A DNA stretch of 64,000 bases from Chroococcidiopsis sp. CCMEE 29 (GCF_023558375.1 NZ_CP083761.1:4605001-4669000), one strand, 5' to 3'. Shown: positions 9,531-17,534, counted from the first letter of the stretch. Numbers and translations: made by a program. The notes: a model not told the origin generated them from the sequence alone.

Positions 9531-9966
9531 AAACCAATTTACTATTTAGATATTAGTAGGTAAGTCTACCTTATAGAGATAAATATACTGATAATTTAAT
9601 TGGTTTGTCAATAAAATCATATTAATCACACTAATTTTAAAAAATCTGTATAACAGGACACAAAAGGCAGGTTACTAGCATTAGAATTTTTTATTTGACA
9701 GAAACTCTTTCTCGCAATATAGTTTTTTAAAATTAAACCTATGCTTTTGTCAGCTTGAGATGAGTTAGCAAAAGTTATAAATGCTTAATGAAGATGGTAG
9801 TCTAAGAGCCAACATTAACTAAGTTGAATTGCCAGTTAAAGTGGCTTATTTCCAAGGGTAAGCAATACAGCATATATTTGTTTTCAAGTTTTTGCCCTCT
9901 TCTGGCTAGCCAAAATTCCAAGAGTTTTTTTAGCTAATTCAAATTAAGAGATTATCTTTTTTGCTA

Positions 9967-10035
9967 AGGCTGCTAAAGTTCACTCTTGCTGTCTTCTTTA
10001 ACAGCCTTTAGCGCCTGTAGCGACACGCAAGTAAA
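9967..10035 (+). repeat. structured repeat copy D (candidate small-RNA unit)
   Basis: This copy has the best helix 1: AGGCTG (9967-9972), one unpaired C, TAAAG (9974-9978), a 17-base loop, then CTTTA (9996-10000), an A, and CAGCCT (10002-10007). That is 11 pairs around a single mismatch. Helix 2 is reduced to CGC/GCG in this copy. Downstream, AGTATA-TTTT-TATACT forms a further hairpin. TTATCT lies about 10 bases upstream, as in the other copies. No open frame crosses the unit. Confidence 0.55.
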
Positions 10036-10586
10036 ATTGGCGCAGTATATTTTTATACTCTATATTCCTAATATTTGAATTAGATTTATTTTATCAAAAC
10101 TAGCTTAAAGAATAACTGTAATATATATTTAAAAACTGTAGTGAAAAATACAGAGACTAAACAGAAAATCGCACGTCAAATTTGGTCAGGTTCTTTCTCT
10201 AATTCTCTGACCTCTGACCCCTGACCCCTTCTTCGGTCAAGTCAATACGCGCTACTAGGTTTTGAGAGATAGTGACGGTAGAGAAGATTTGAAGCTAGGG
10301 TGCGATCGCCTGTGAAATTGTACTGCTGGAGGTGCGATTGCTGTTCTGGATGCGCTGAAGAGCTTGGTCTAAATTCAAAGCCTAAGCCAACTTTCGCTCT
10401 TTGTCACTGTGACGAAGAATTCAGCTAGAGCTTGGTAGAGCGTTAACCATGATGAGTAGAACACCTCTGCAACTCCCTTCTCCAGGGTAACAAATCAGAT
10501 ATGTCCTTCTTCGCCTATGCTTTCGGCTAGGGGAATAACAGGGCGAATCGCCCATACTGGACGAAACAGCACTATTCAGTATTGCC
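10036..10586. other. gene-free stretch with low-complexity tract
   Basis: AT-rich to about 10180, then a CTGACC/CTGACCCC low-complexity tract at about 10205-10230, a type also found at 41826-41860. From 10250 the base composition rises and one HIP1 site is present near 10304. That suggests old coding sequence, but no frame could be assigned to a family. The last 100 bases are the leader of the acetyltransferase gene at 10587. Confidence 0.45.
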
Positions 10587-11093
10587 ATGAATCCTGAAGA
10601 TAGTAAACAGAAGCGCCACACTTTAACCGATCTGCCTCAACAATTTCGCCTTGTCAAAGTAACCCAGGAGGATTTTGATGAGTGGCTGAGCCTTGCGCTA
10701 GAGCTTTGGTCAGAAGGCTCATCTGAGGAAATGCAGGAAAGTCTGACCAAGAGTTACCAATCTCCAAAGGAGGCAGGATTTCTGGTCAAAAATGAGGATG
10801 GAACGGCGATCGCATTTATGAATCTTTCTCTCCGCTATGACTATGTTCCAGGTGCAACTCAGAGTCCAGTTGCCTATTTAGAAGGAATCTATGTCAGGGA
10901 GCCATATCGTAAACAGGGGGTGGGTTCTTTTCTAATTCGGTATGCAGAGCAGTGGGCACTGGAACAGAACTGTGTGCAACTCGCTTCCGATGCTTTACTA
11001 GAAAACACAGTCAGCTATGAGTTTCATACCAGGGTAGGTTTTCAGGAAATAGAGCGAATTGTCAGCTTTATTAAAACAATTAATGCTGAATGA
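10587..11093 (+). CDS. GNAT acetyltransferase, aminoglycoside AAC(6')-like
   Basis: 168 residues, one GNAT domain. The N-terminal DFDEWLSLALELWS, the central LSLRYDYVPGATQSPVAYLE and GIYVREPYRKQGVGSFLI (acetyl-CoA-binding Q/RxxGxG/A) are laid out in the same order as in AAC(6')-I aminoglycoside N-acetyltransferases. So is the late QLASDALLENTVSYEFH. Those enzymes acetylate the 6'-amino group of aminoglycosides in the cytoplasm. Resistance in this organism is not shown, since chromosomal homologues often act on other amines. It is monocistronic, converging on the WYL regulator. The window offers no sign that it is on a cassette or integron. Confidence 0.75.
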   Translation: MNPEDSKQKRHTLTDLPQQFRLVKVTQEDFDEWLSLALELWSEGSSEEMQESLTKSYQSPKEAGFLVKNEDGTAIAFMNLSLRYDYVPGATQSPVAYLEGIYVREPYRKQGVGSFLIRYAEQWALEQNCVQLASDALLENTVSYEFHTRVGFQEIERIVSFIKTINAE

Positions 11094-11152
11094 TCAATTT
11101 AAGTGAGACTGATTTTCTAATACTTGCCGAATCTTATGGGCTCTTGCTTAAT

Positions 11153-12115
11153 TTAATACCTGGTGTAGAGTGCGATCACTTCTTTTGCGGCTTGCAAAAC
11201 GCGATCGCGCAATTGGGACGGCTCTAACACCTCCACCTGTGCCCCAAACCCTAGCACATAGGCACAAGCCTCTTCTTGCACATCAAATCGAATTGAGATC
11301 AGAATACAGCCCTCTGCATCCGGTGAGCCGATTTGCTCTATTCGGGCAAAATGTCCGCCATATCGCAATCGGGGTAACACATCAGGCGCAACACGCAGCA
11401 TCACCCCATAGCGAGGGAGATTGGCGTTGAACTCAACCAGCGATCGCTGCCAGTATTCAGCTAAATTGAACTCGCTCGGACGAATGCACGGGCGATCGGT
11501 GATTGTGGCACTCTGTACTCGTGAGATGCGGTAAGAACGCACCTCTTCTTCTACAGAAGCAACCAAGTACCAGACACTGCCTTTGGCAACTAATCCCAGC
11601 GGATTGACCAACCGTTCAACCACCTTGCCATCACTGCGTTTGTAGGTAAGTTGTACTTGATGTTCCTGCCAAATCGCGGTTTGGAGAATCGGGAACGCTG
11701 CCATCTCCTCTTCCCAGCGGTGCCAACCCGTTGGATCGAGATGAATGCGCTGGCTCACCGCTTCTGCCTGCTGGCGGTTGGCATCGGGTAGGGTTGCCAG
11801 AAGCTTGAGTAAGGCTGCCTCAAAGGCTTGGCTCCAGCCTAAGTCTGCAAGCAGGTGAGTGGGTTTGGGTAGAAACAGTGCTTGAATTTCCGCGAGATTG
11901 AGTCCAGTCAGCGTGGTCTGATAGCTACCTAGCAGGCTCCACCCGCCGCCCTGCCCTCGTTCTGCTACCACAGGTACTCCAGCACTGCTGAGGGCTTCCA
12001 TATCCCGGTGAATCGTGCGTTCAGAGACTTCTAAGCGTTCTGCCAAATCTCGCGCCGTGAGACGACGATGAACCTGTAACAGCATCAGGATGGAAAGGAG
12101 GCGATCGGCACGCAT
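11153..12115 (-). CDS. YafY-type HTH/WYL-domain transcriptional regulator
   Basis: 320 residues. An N-terminal HTH_11 winged helix (about 5-58: DRLLSILMLLQVHRRLTARD, then LEVSERTIHRDMEAL) precedes a WYL domain. The WYL domain shows VNPLGLVAKGSVWYLVASVE at about 170-190. A C-terminal WCX domain follows from about residue 225. Proteins of this type bind small ligands or nucleic acid through WYL and usually repress a divergent gene. Here the divergent neighbour is the SDR gene at 12265, with a TGACA-N5-TGTCA palindrome between them. The regulator probably controls that gene and itself. The inducing signal is unknown. Confidence 0.85.
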   Translation of the reverse strand: MRADRLLSILMLLQVHRRLTARDLAERLEVSERTIHRDMEALSSAGVPVVAERGQGGGWSLLGSYQTTLTGLNLAEIQALFLPKPTHLLADLGWSQAFEAALLKLLATLPDANRQQAEAVSQRIHLDPTGWHRWEEEMAAFPILQTAIWQEHQVQLTYKRSDGKVVERLVNPLGLVAKGSVWYLVASVEEEVRSYRISRVQSATITDRPCIRPSEFNLAEYWQRSLVEFNANLPRYGVMLRVAPDVLPRLRYGGHFARIEQIGSPDAEGCILISIRFDVQEEACAYVLGFGAQVEVLEPSQLRDRVLQAAKEVIALYTRY

Positions 12116-12164
12116 GGCTATCCTGACAGCAATAGAGACTACTTCTTACTCTACTGCTGAAACA

Positions 12165-12179
12165 TGACAAAGGGTGTCA
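12165..12179. promoter_or_regulatory. palindromic operator candidate for the WYL regulator
   Basis: TGACAAAGGGTGTCA is a perfect TGACA-N5-TGTCA inverted repeat in the 149-bp divergent gap. It lies 50 bp from the regulator start and 86 bp from the SDR start. A further CTGACAG half-site lies near 12123. YafY-type regulators commonly bind such symmetric sites in their own divergent promoter. The assignment is by position and symmetry. Confidence 0.5.
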
Positions 12180-12264
12180 GGAAAGGGTAAGTATGCTACG
12201 GAAAGATGGCTTGGAGCAATGATTTCTTGCAGCCATCTGGAGGAATTTCAGGAGGTCAACGATC

Positions 12265-13173
12265 ATGTTGCAGTTGAAGAATAAGATTGCGATCGTGGCT
12301 GGAGGTACACGCGGCGCAGGGCGAGGCATTGCAGTGGAACTGGGGGCAGCAGGGGCAACCGTTTATGTGACTGGACGCACGACCCGCACCCAGCGCTCTG
12401 AATACAATCGCCCTGAAACTATCGAAGAAACCGCAGAATTAGTCACTCAGGCAGGAGGGCAAGGAATCGCGGTTCAAGTCGATCATTTAGACCCAGAACA
12501 AGTACAAACGCTAATTGCTCGCGTTGAGCAGGAGCAAGGTCGTCTGGATGTTCTGGTCAACGATATCGGCGCAGAATACCTAGCGGAGTTTAACAAGCCT
12601 ATCTGGGAGCTTTCTCTGGATCGGGGGCTGCGAATGCTGAGACTAGCGCTCGACACCCACATCATCACCAGTCATTTTGCACTGCCGTTGTTAATTCGGA
12701 ATCCAGGTGGACTGGTAGTCGAAATCACCGATGGCACTGCCGAATACAACGGCACCCACTACCGCCTGTCGTTGTTCTATGACCTGGCTAAAACTTCTGT
12801 GATTCGCATGGCGTGGGCACTAGCGCAAGAGCTTCAGCCTCATCACTGCACCGCTGTTGCGCTCACTCCCGGCTGGTTGCGCTCGGAACTCATGCTGGAT
12901 CATTTTGGGGTCAGTGAAGCAAATTGGCTTGACGCAACGGCAAAGGAACCGCACTTTGTCGTCTCCGAAACACCGCGTTATATCGGGCGTGCCGTCGCCC
13001 ATCTAGCTGGCGATCTGGAGGTGGCTCGCTGGAATGGTCAGTCGCTTTCGAGTGGTCAACTGGCGCAGGTCTATGGCTTTACGGATCTGGATGGCTCTCA
13101 GCCGGATGCGTTCCGCTACTTTTTGGAGGTACACGAGGTCGGTAAACCAGCTGATGTGACTGGATACAGGTAA
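12265..13173 (+). CDS. short-chain dehydrogenase/reductase
   Basis: 302 residues, Rossmann fold. The cofactor loop is AGGTRGAGRG (about 12-21), a variant of TGxxxGxG, followed by VYVTGRTT, whose basic residue suggests NADP(H). The active-site tyrosine and lysine are in YDLAK (about 172-176). The usual NNAG is replaced by VNDIGA, and the usual active-site serine is not obvious (EITDGTAEY), as in a subgroup of atypical SDRs. A good Shine-Dalgarno (CAGGAGGT) precedes the ATG at 12265. It is divergent from the WYL regulator, its likely controller. The substrate is unknown. Confidence 0.85.
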   Translation: MLQLKNKIAIVAGGTRGAGRGIAVELGAAGATVYVTGRTTRTQRSEYNRPETIEETAELVTQAGGQGIAVQVDHLDPEQVQTLIARVEQEQGRLDVLVNDIGAEYLAEFNKPIWELSLDRGLRMLRLALDTHIITSHFALPLLIRNPGGLVVEITDGTAEYNGTHYRLSLFYDLAKTSVIRMAWALAQELQPHHCTAVALTPGWLRSELMLDHFGVSEANWLDATAKEPHFVVSETPRYIGRAVAHLAGDLEVARWNGQSLSSGQLAQVYGFTDLDGSQPDAFRYFLEVHEVGKPADVTGYR

Positions 13174-13264
13174 GTCTGAACTGGGTCTAACCGCCAATTG
13201 TACTCACCACGCCCTCAAACGCAGTGTCGATCAAAACTATCCTTCCAGGCAGCTAAATCAGCCG

Positions 13265-13417
13265 CTACAGCACCACAGGGGCAGCAAATGGATCCACTTT
13301 AAAGGAAAGGTGGATCATTCCCCAACCGACGAAAAACAGGAGCAGCCCTGAAGCGGAAGCGATCGCGATCGTCACAGCAAAGTTAGAGCCAATGTTCAAA
13401 GCAAACGCACTCACAGT
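13265..13417 (-). pseudogene. 3' fragment of a membrane-protein gene cut by a TnpB remnant
   Basis: About 50 codons ending in a stop at 13265-13267 read as a plausible protein C-terminus. There is a hydrophobic span (VTIAIASASGLLLFFVGWGM) followed by HLSFKVDPFAAPVVL. Upstream of about 13417 the frame runs into antisense of a TnpB fragment, so the N-terminal part of the gene is lost. The parent family was not recognised. HIP1-like GCGATCGCGATCG within it shows it is resident cyanobacterial sequence. Confidence 0.5.
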
Positions 13418-13849
13418 TCTAGAAGACTGTTGAGAAGGCTTTCTGGCAAGGAACAAAGGTATCACAAGTGGCTGAATCACAACATATCTAAGCGGATTGT
13501 TCAAGATGCACGACAGTTGAGTGCAACATTGGTTTTTGAGGATTTGACAAATATTAGAGAGTCTCTCAATCAAAAGCCACGCAGCAAAACGGAACGACGT
13601 AGAACAAATAACTGGACGTTTTACCAGTTGCGCTTGTTTGTCGGGTACAAAGCAAATATTGCTGGCGTACCTGTTGTGTTCGTTCCACCTGCCTATACAA
13701 GTCAAACCTGTTCGCGATGTGGACACATCCACCCGGTTATTGGTAAGTCCTATCGCAACGGCAAGTTTTTTAAGTGTGGGCATTGGGGGTTTGAACATGA
13801 TGCAGATATAAATGCAGCTTTAAATATCGCTACTTTGGGGTTGCTGTAA
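13416..13849 (+). pseudogene. tnpB: 5'-truncated TnpB (IS200/IS605 family) remnant
   Basis: About 144 C-terminal residues of a TnpB RNA-guided nuclease. The RuvC-II glutamate is in LVFEDLTNIRE, the zinc finger starts TSQTCSRCGH, and RuvC-III is EHDADINAALNIA. The N-terminal half with RuvC-I is absent and the frame simply starts at the junction with the disrupted membrane-protein gene. It cannot encode an active nuclease. The zinc finger has also lost canonical spacing in its second half (FKCGHWGFEH). Downstream, the element's right-end hairpin survives at 13911-13931. Confidence 0.85.
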
Positions 13850-13910
13850 CTCAGCCCGAAGTTCCGGGGATGTCTTATGGATTAAACCATGCGGCAAATC
13901 TGGGACAAAG

Positions 13911-13931
13911 CTCCGTGGCTTCAGCCCGGAG
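13911..13931 (+). repeat. right-end hairpin of an IS605-type element
   Basis: CTCCG-T-GGCT followed by AGCC-CGGAG forms a nine-pair hairpin with one bulge, 60 bases past the TnpB stop. This is the usual place for the subterminal right-end hairpin and the 3' part of the TnpB guide RNA. It supports a former element ending near 13935. Confidence 0.55.
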
Positions 13932-13982
13932 TTAGTTACGGGTTACGGCTTGTACTTCGAGGCAATTTGCCAAGTGTGAGAA

Positions 13983-14150
13983 TTAGTGAAGCAAAAAGTG
14001 CCTGAATTGCTCGATCGACCAGGCACCAAACAAAATCCCCAGTGCCCCAACGAATCCCATCAAAGGAGGCGCAGGTAACGGCAGTTTTAACCACCCAAAT
14101 AAAACACCCACGATCCAACCTGCTACAAGGGAAAGGATAAAGTCCTTCAT
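13983..14150 (-). CDS. XapX-domain small membrane protein
   Basis: 55 residues from the ATG at 14148-14150. MKDFILSLVAGWIVGVLFGW followed by LKLPLPAPPLMGFVGALGIL is the XapX (DUF1427) signature: two membrane spans around a PAPP motif. The function of the family is unknown. The start overlaps the stop of the FMN-reductase gene by four bases (ATGA), so the two are translationally coupled. An upstream in-frame ATG (14165) would lengthen the protein by five residues but would lie inside the reductase gene. It is last in a minus-strand run of detoxification-like genes. Confidence 0.8.
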   Translation of the reverse strand: MKDFILSLVAGWIVGVLFGWLKLPLPAPPLMGFVGALGILFGAWSIEQFRHFLLH

Positions 14151-14752
14151 GATTGCATGCTCCAACTCATTTCAAAAGGATTTAATTTGACAGTCATCGT
14201 TACGAGTTTGTGACCAAGTTGCAGAATGGCTGCCTGTTGTGATTCATCTTTCAAATTGCCGTTCTCATCAAACGCCTGATGAGCATTGCTAATTGCCTTC
14301 TGATCCGGCAGTACCAGAACACCGATGTTGCCGAGAATAGAACGAACATGCACCAATCCTCGCAAACCTCCCAACCCTCCAGGGGAAGCACTCATCAACA
14401 CAGCAATCTTCTCTTTGAAACACACCAGTGAAGGTTCGCCCGGTTCGGAACGCGATGCCCAATCGATCGCATTTTTCAGCAACGGGGTAATGGAACTGTT
14501 GTACTCCGGGCAAGCAATCAGAAATCCCTGATGCGCTTTCATCAATGCCTTGAGTTTGAGGACATTTTCTGGCAGCCCCTCAGCCGTCTCCAAATCCTCA
14601 TCATAAAGAGGGAGGGCCAGGTTACGGAAGTCTAGATAGGTGACCTCTGCACCTGCGGCTCTGGCTCCTTCGGCAGCAATTTTCACCAGTTTTTTGTTAA
14701 AAGAGTCTTTTCGCGCACTTCCAGCAAAGGCAAGAATTTTGGCAGCAGTCAT
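14147..14752 (-). CDS. NADPH-dependent FMN reductase (NAD(P)H:quinone/azo reductase-like)
   Basis: 201 residues from the ATG at 14750-14752, chosen because GAGGAG sits six bases ahead. ILAFAGSARKDSFNKKLVK is the flavodoxin-like FMN phosphate loop, and the flavin-binding LIACPEYNSSITPLLKNAID is the family signature. GGLGGLRGLVHVR near residue 120 completes the fold. Members reduce flavins, quinones, chromate or azo dyes with NAD(P)H in the cytoplasm. It follows the ABM monooxygenase by 10 bp and is coupled to the XapX gene, so the three form an operon. The physiological electron acceptor is unknown. Confidence 0.88.
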   Translation of the reverse strand: MTAAKILAFAGSARKDSFNKKLVKIAAEGARAAGAEVTYLDFRNLALPLYDEDLETAEGLPENVLKLKALMKAHQGFLIACPEYNSSITPLLKNAIDWASRSEPGEPSLVCFKEKIAVLMSASPGGLGGLRGLVHVRSILGNIGVLVLPDQKAISNAHQAFDENGNLKDESQQAAILQLGHKLVTMTVKLNPFEMSWSMQS

Positions 14753-14762
14753 GAAGTTCTCC

Positions 14763-15107
14763 TCAGCATTCATACATTCTCGACCACTCGCATGACGCGA
14801 AAGGTATCGAGTTCAGAGTCTTGGCACCACAGCGACTAATTAACTCGTCAATAGAGGTCTGGACTTCGTTACGATTAGGCGCGTGAAATGAGTCCTGCCA
14901 GGCTTCTTTTGATTGCCATTGAGCGTAGTTAACAACCCGCTGTCCGTCATCGCTCGCATGAAAACTTGCAGAAACGAACCCAGCATAACTCTTGAAGTGC
15001 TGTTCAACTTGTTCGGCAATCTCATTAATAAATGTGTACTGCTGGGATGGATCAACTTCAAACTCAACCAGCACCGTGAAAAATTGGTTTTCATGAATGG
15101 TCGGCAT
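14763..15107 (-). CDS. antibiotic-biosynthesis-monooxygenase (ABM) fold protein
   Basis: 114 residues from the ATG at 15105-15107, which has AGGGAGGA eight bases ahead. FFTVLVEFEVDPSQQYTFI, then SYAGFVSASFHASDDGQRVV and NYAQWQSKEAWQDSF show the split beta-alpha-beta ABM (dimeric ferredoxin-like) pattern. Members oxidise quinols or aromatic compounds without cofactors, or act as heme-degrading enzymes. No heme ligand is evident. The frame continues open upstream to 15659 through an unrelated frameshifted cupin gene, so the longer frame is an artefact and not a fusion. Confidence 0.8.
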   Translation of the reverse strand: MPTIHENQFFTVLVEFEVDPSQQYTFINEIAEQVEQHFKSYAGFVSASFHASDDGQRVVNYAQWQSKEAWQDSFHAPNRNEVQTSIDELISRCGAKTLNSIPFASCEWSRMYEC

Positions 15108-15171
15108 TTTATTCCTCCCTAGGTGAGCACGCAGACTCAGCCAGCGGAAGTCGGCAACTTCCCGCAGCCCC

Positions 15172-15659
15172 TTAAATGAAGTAGTTGTCGTGACAGAGGC
15201 AGAGTTCCAACCACTCCTCGTCACTGAGCTGACGACCTGCGGCAATCTCGGTGAGTGCTTCGAAGTACGCCTCGCGCGGCGCGCCGGGTGCGAAGAGAAG
15301 CAGCATCGATGCCAACTCGTCGGACTCGTTGTGGAAGGCGTGCACTCCACCCTCGGGAACGTACAAAAAATCCCCTGCCGTCGCGTCGAGCCAACGCTCT
15401 CGGTTGAACAGCCGCACCGTTCCCGACAGTATGAAGAACGATTCGGACAGTGTCTTGTGGAAGCGCGCGCTCGCCCCGGCGTGTGCGGTCGCATGTCCAC
15501 CCTGTACAAGCCGAATTGTCCATTCGTGGACGCTCCGGTAGCCAGATAGTGCATCGCTGTGCCTGAACTGATTGTCAGCTCGGGTTCCTGGTCCGCCGGA
15601 CGATATATCGCACTGATCTCGCCCTTGTCACCTAGATAGCGGGCATCTGGATATGACAT
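15172..15659 (-). pseudogene. cupin-domain protein gene with one frameshift
   Basis: The N-terminal part (from the ATG at 15657-15659: GTAMHYLATGASTNGQFGLY) and the C-terminal part (FHKTLSESFFILSGTVRLFN, then GDFLYVPEGGVHAFHNES) are consecutive halves of one cupin. They are in different frames. The break falls at the CCCC run at 15474-15477. One added base there restores the frame and gives a normal 160-residue protein with cupin histidines in FHKT and GGVHAF. This is either a recent loss or a base-calling error. GC content is clearly higher than in neighbours, which suggests acquisition from a GC-rich donor. Confidence 0.75.
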
Positions 15660-15685
15660 CTGTGACTTCTTTTCGCCTTTCGCGG

Positions 15686-16372
15686 TCAGCGATCCTCACC
15701 TCGTCGCACGCGATCAAGAATCATACCGATGCGACGTTGGGCATCTAACTTGTCAGCCATTGCGTAATAGGATTGCCCGTGAGTTGCGATCCACGGTACG
15801 AGTACATCAAAGTCAAGTTCGCGAAGGAGTTCAAGACTCTTGATGTAAGCGGCACGATCGCTCGATTCAAGCACAGCAGCAACCCACTCGCCCTCATTGA
15901 GGTAAATTGTGTCGCTTGTAAACAGGAAGCGATGCTCTCCGTTGTTCCAGAGAAAGGCAGTCGCTCCGCTAGTATGACCTGGGGTTGGAATTACCTCAAA
16001 GTTGTCGTCGAGCTGGTGGCGCGTGGAGAAGGTTTCGCTCACCTGTGTCTTCTCGGTGACCCACTTGCGCTCGTTCTCGTGGCAGAAGAGGGGCGCATCA
16101 ACTCGATCTGAAACGAACATTGCCTCGTGCCAGTGGTTTAGGTACTGGCGTATGATGCCACCAAGATTCTGAACGATCGGTGTATCAAACTCGAATTTGC
16201 TGACGCTGTAAACGAGCAAATTGCCTTGCATACGCTGTAACAGGAAGGCGCGCATATCGAGTGAGGGGGCAAACGGAAGCGGTTGCGGAGCCGAGGCGTA
16301 TAGTCCAGAGAAAACGGCTTCCATTTGAGTAGGCTCTTTGATGGGTACAATTCCCTTCAGCTTATCGTCCAT
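15686..16372 (-). CDS. metallo-beta-lactamase-fold hydrolase, atypical metal site
   Basis: 228 residues. The late MBL motifs are clear: FEVIPTPGHTSGATAFLW (motif 3 histidine) and FLFTSDTIYL (motif 4 aspartate), with a final WIATHGQSYY. The expected HxHxDH motif is replaced by NHWHEAMF, so two of the usual metal ligands are missing. The protein may bind one metal or have another activity. No signal peptide, so cytoplasmic. It begins a minus-strand run with the cupin, ABM, FMN reductase and XapX genes, 26 bp ahead of the cupin start. An AraC-type gene lies upstream in the same direction and may regulate the run. Confidence 0.75.
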   Translation of the reverse strand: MDDKLKGIVPIKEPTQMEAVFSGLYASAPQPLPFAPSLDMRAFLLQRMQGNLLVYSVSKFEFDTPIVQNLGGIIRQYLNHWHEAMFVSDRVDAPLFCHENERKWVTEKTQVSETFSTRHQLDDNFEVIPTPGHTSGATAFLWNNGEHRFLFTSDTIYLNEGEWVAAVLESSDRAAYIKSLELLRELDFDVLVPWIATHGQSYYAMADKLDAQRRIGMILDRVRRGEDR

Positions 16373-16549
16373 GATTTGAACTTCCTTACTATCCGAGAAC
16401 TATCTTGGGAATGTCGCAGTCTAGTTCAAGGTTCATGTTTCGGAAATAGCTTCTGCGGGTTATCGCTTGTTCTTACTAGACTGACTTCAGTATGTAAAAT
16501 CTTCCGAATCCGTGTCTTGCAAATTCCTGTACTTTTGAGCAGATTCTTA

Positions 16550-17443
16550 TTAACTGTTGAGGAATGCTTTAGGACTACTGCCAGTCAGACGTTTGAAGTG
16601 ATGGCTCAAGTGGCTTTGATGAGTAAATCCCAAAGAATATGAAATCTCTGCAAGACTCAGTTTGCCCTGGAGCAATAACTGTTTGGCACGATCGACCCGA
16701 CACTGAATCACATATTGATGAGGGGATAATCCAGTAGATTGTTTGAACAAGCGAGAGAAATAGCTTGGACTCATGTGCGCGATCGCCGCTAACGTCGCTA
16801 ATGTTATGTCTTGATTGAGATGTTCATGGATGTAATCTATAACCTGTCGCAATATGCGTTTAGGTAAGCCACTAACAGTTGAAGGTAGCGAATTCTTTTG
16901 AACAGAATAATGCCTCAACAGATGCGCCATCAACGCTGTTGTCATGGCATGGACATACAAACGTCCCCCAATCCCACCCGATTCCAGTTCTGCTTTAAGA
17001 GTTAACCCGATGCTATAAATCAGAAGATCAGACGGATTGATGATAGGAAGCAGTTCTACGGAACTGGAATTACTTGATTCAGCAATTTGCTGCACCAGTA
17101 AATCAGGTTCAAATGCCAGCATCATAAACTGATGCTCTGTCTCCCAATGAGCCCAGGTTCGAGCATTGGCAGGTAACACTCGAACCGTTCCAGGACTCAC
17201 TGGATTTAGCTGGTTTTGTCCTTCAAAGATTTCCAGGATGGGTGATTGTAGATTGCGATCGTTGATGATAATGCGATGCTGGGAACACGAATGTTCAACC
17301 ATATCAAACGATGGCTGGCGGTGATATTGCAAGGAGAGTCCACCCCAATCGGTTGAAGTACTGGATAACAGTGGTTCGCGGGGGTAGAGTCTTGAAAGAT
17401 TATTGTTGCCAGCCAGATCAACCCTCAGAGCCTCTGTCGCCAT
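16550..17443 (-). CDS. AraC-family transcriptional regulator
   Basis: 297 residues. The C-terminal 100 residues hold two helix-turn-helix motifs: DITLATLAAIAHMSPSYFSR then FKQSTGLSPHQYV, and LSLAEISYSLGFTHQSHLS then FKRLTGSSPKAFL. The N-terminal 190 residues are a divergent cupin-like sensing half. It shares its organisation and much of its HTH sequence with the AraC gene at 24193, so the two look like paralogues. It lies upstream of the MBL-cupin-ABM-FMN-reductase-XapX run in the same orientation, the likely targets. The ligand is unknown. Confidence 0.88.
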   Translation of the reverse strand: MATEALRVDLAGNNNLSRLYPREPLLSSTSTDWGGLSLQYHRQPSFDMVEHSCSQHRIIINDRNLQSPILEIFEGQNQLNPVSPGTVRVLPANARTWAHWETEHQFMMLAFEPDLLVQQIAESSNSSSVELLPIINPSDLLIYSIGLTLKAELESGGIGGRLYVHAMTTALMAHLLRHYSVQKNSLPSTVSGLPKRILRQVIDYIHEHLNQDITLATLAAIAHMSPSYFSRLFKQSTGLSPHQYVIQCRVDRAKQLLLQGKLSLAEISYSLGFTHQSHLSHHFKRLTGSSPKAFLNS

Positions 17444-17534
17444 AACCCATGCCTCCCCGTTCAGCGAAGCGACGACTGTTTAAAGTAGTTGGAATGACTT
17501 CATTTTAGCTTGACGCTCTGCTCTTGAGTGCGTT

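Noticed and set aside
8905-10080. CRISPR array
   Set aside because: Copies are unevenly spaced (125, 365 and 495 bp), too diverged and too long for CRISPR repeats, and no cas genes are present.
8905-10080. Known small RNAs or riboswitches such as NsiR1, Yfr1 or the glutamine riboswitch
   Set aside because: The conserved core does not match the Yfr1 ACTCCTCACAC box or the glutamine aptamer as I know them, no hetF gene is near, and no NsiR1-type TCCGGA promoter box was seen. Only the tandem layout resembles NsiR1.
10587-11093. Acquired aminoglycoside-resistance cassette
   Set aside because: No integron or attC site, transposon or plasmid feature flanks the gene. A chromosomal AAC(6')-like enzyme is the safer call.
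13265-13798. A 177-codon minus-strand frame
   Set aside because: Its upstream two thirds are antisense to a TnpB fragment. Only the last 50 codons have protein character and are listed as a gene remnant.
14763-15659. A single 298-residue frame that would fuse cupin and ABM domains
   Set aside because: The middle of the frame is the wrong frame of a cupin gene (Ser/Thr/Arg-rich nonsense), and the ABM part has its own ATG with a strong ribosome site. It is a frameshift artefact.
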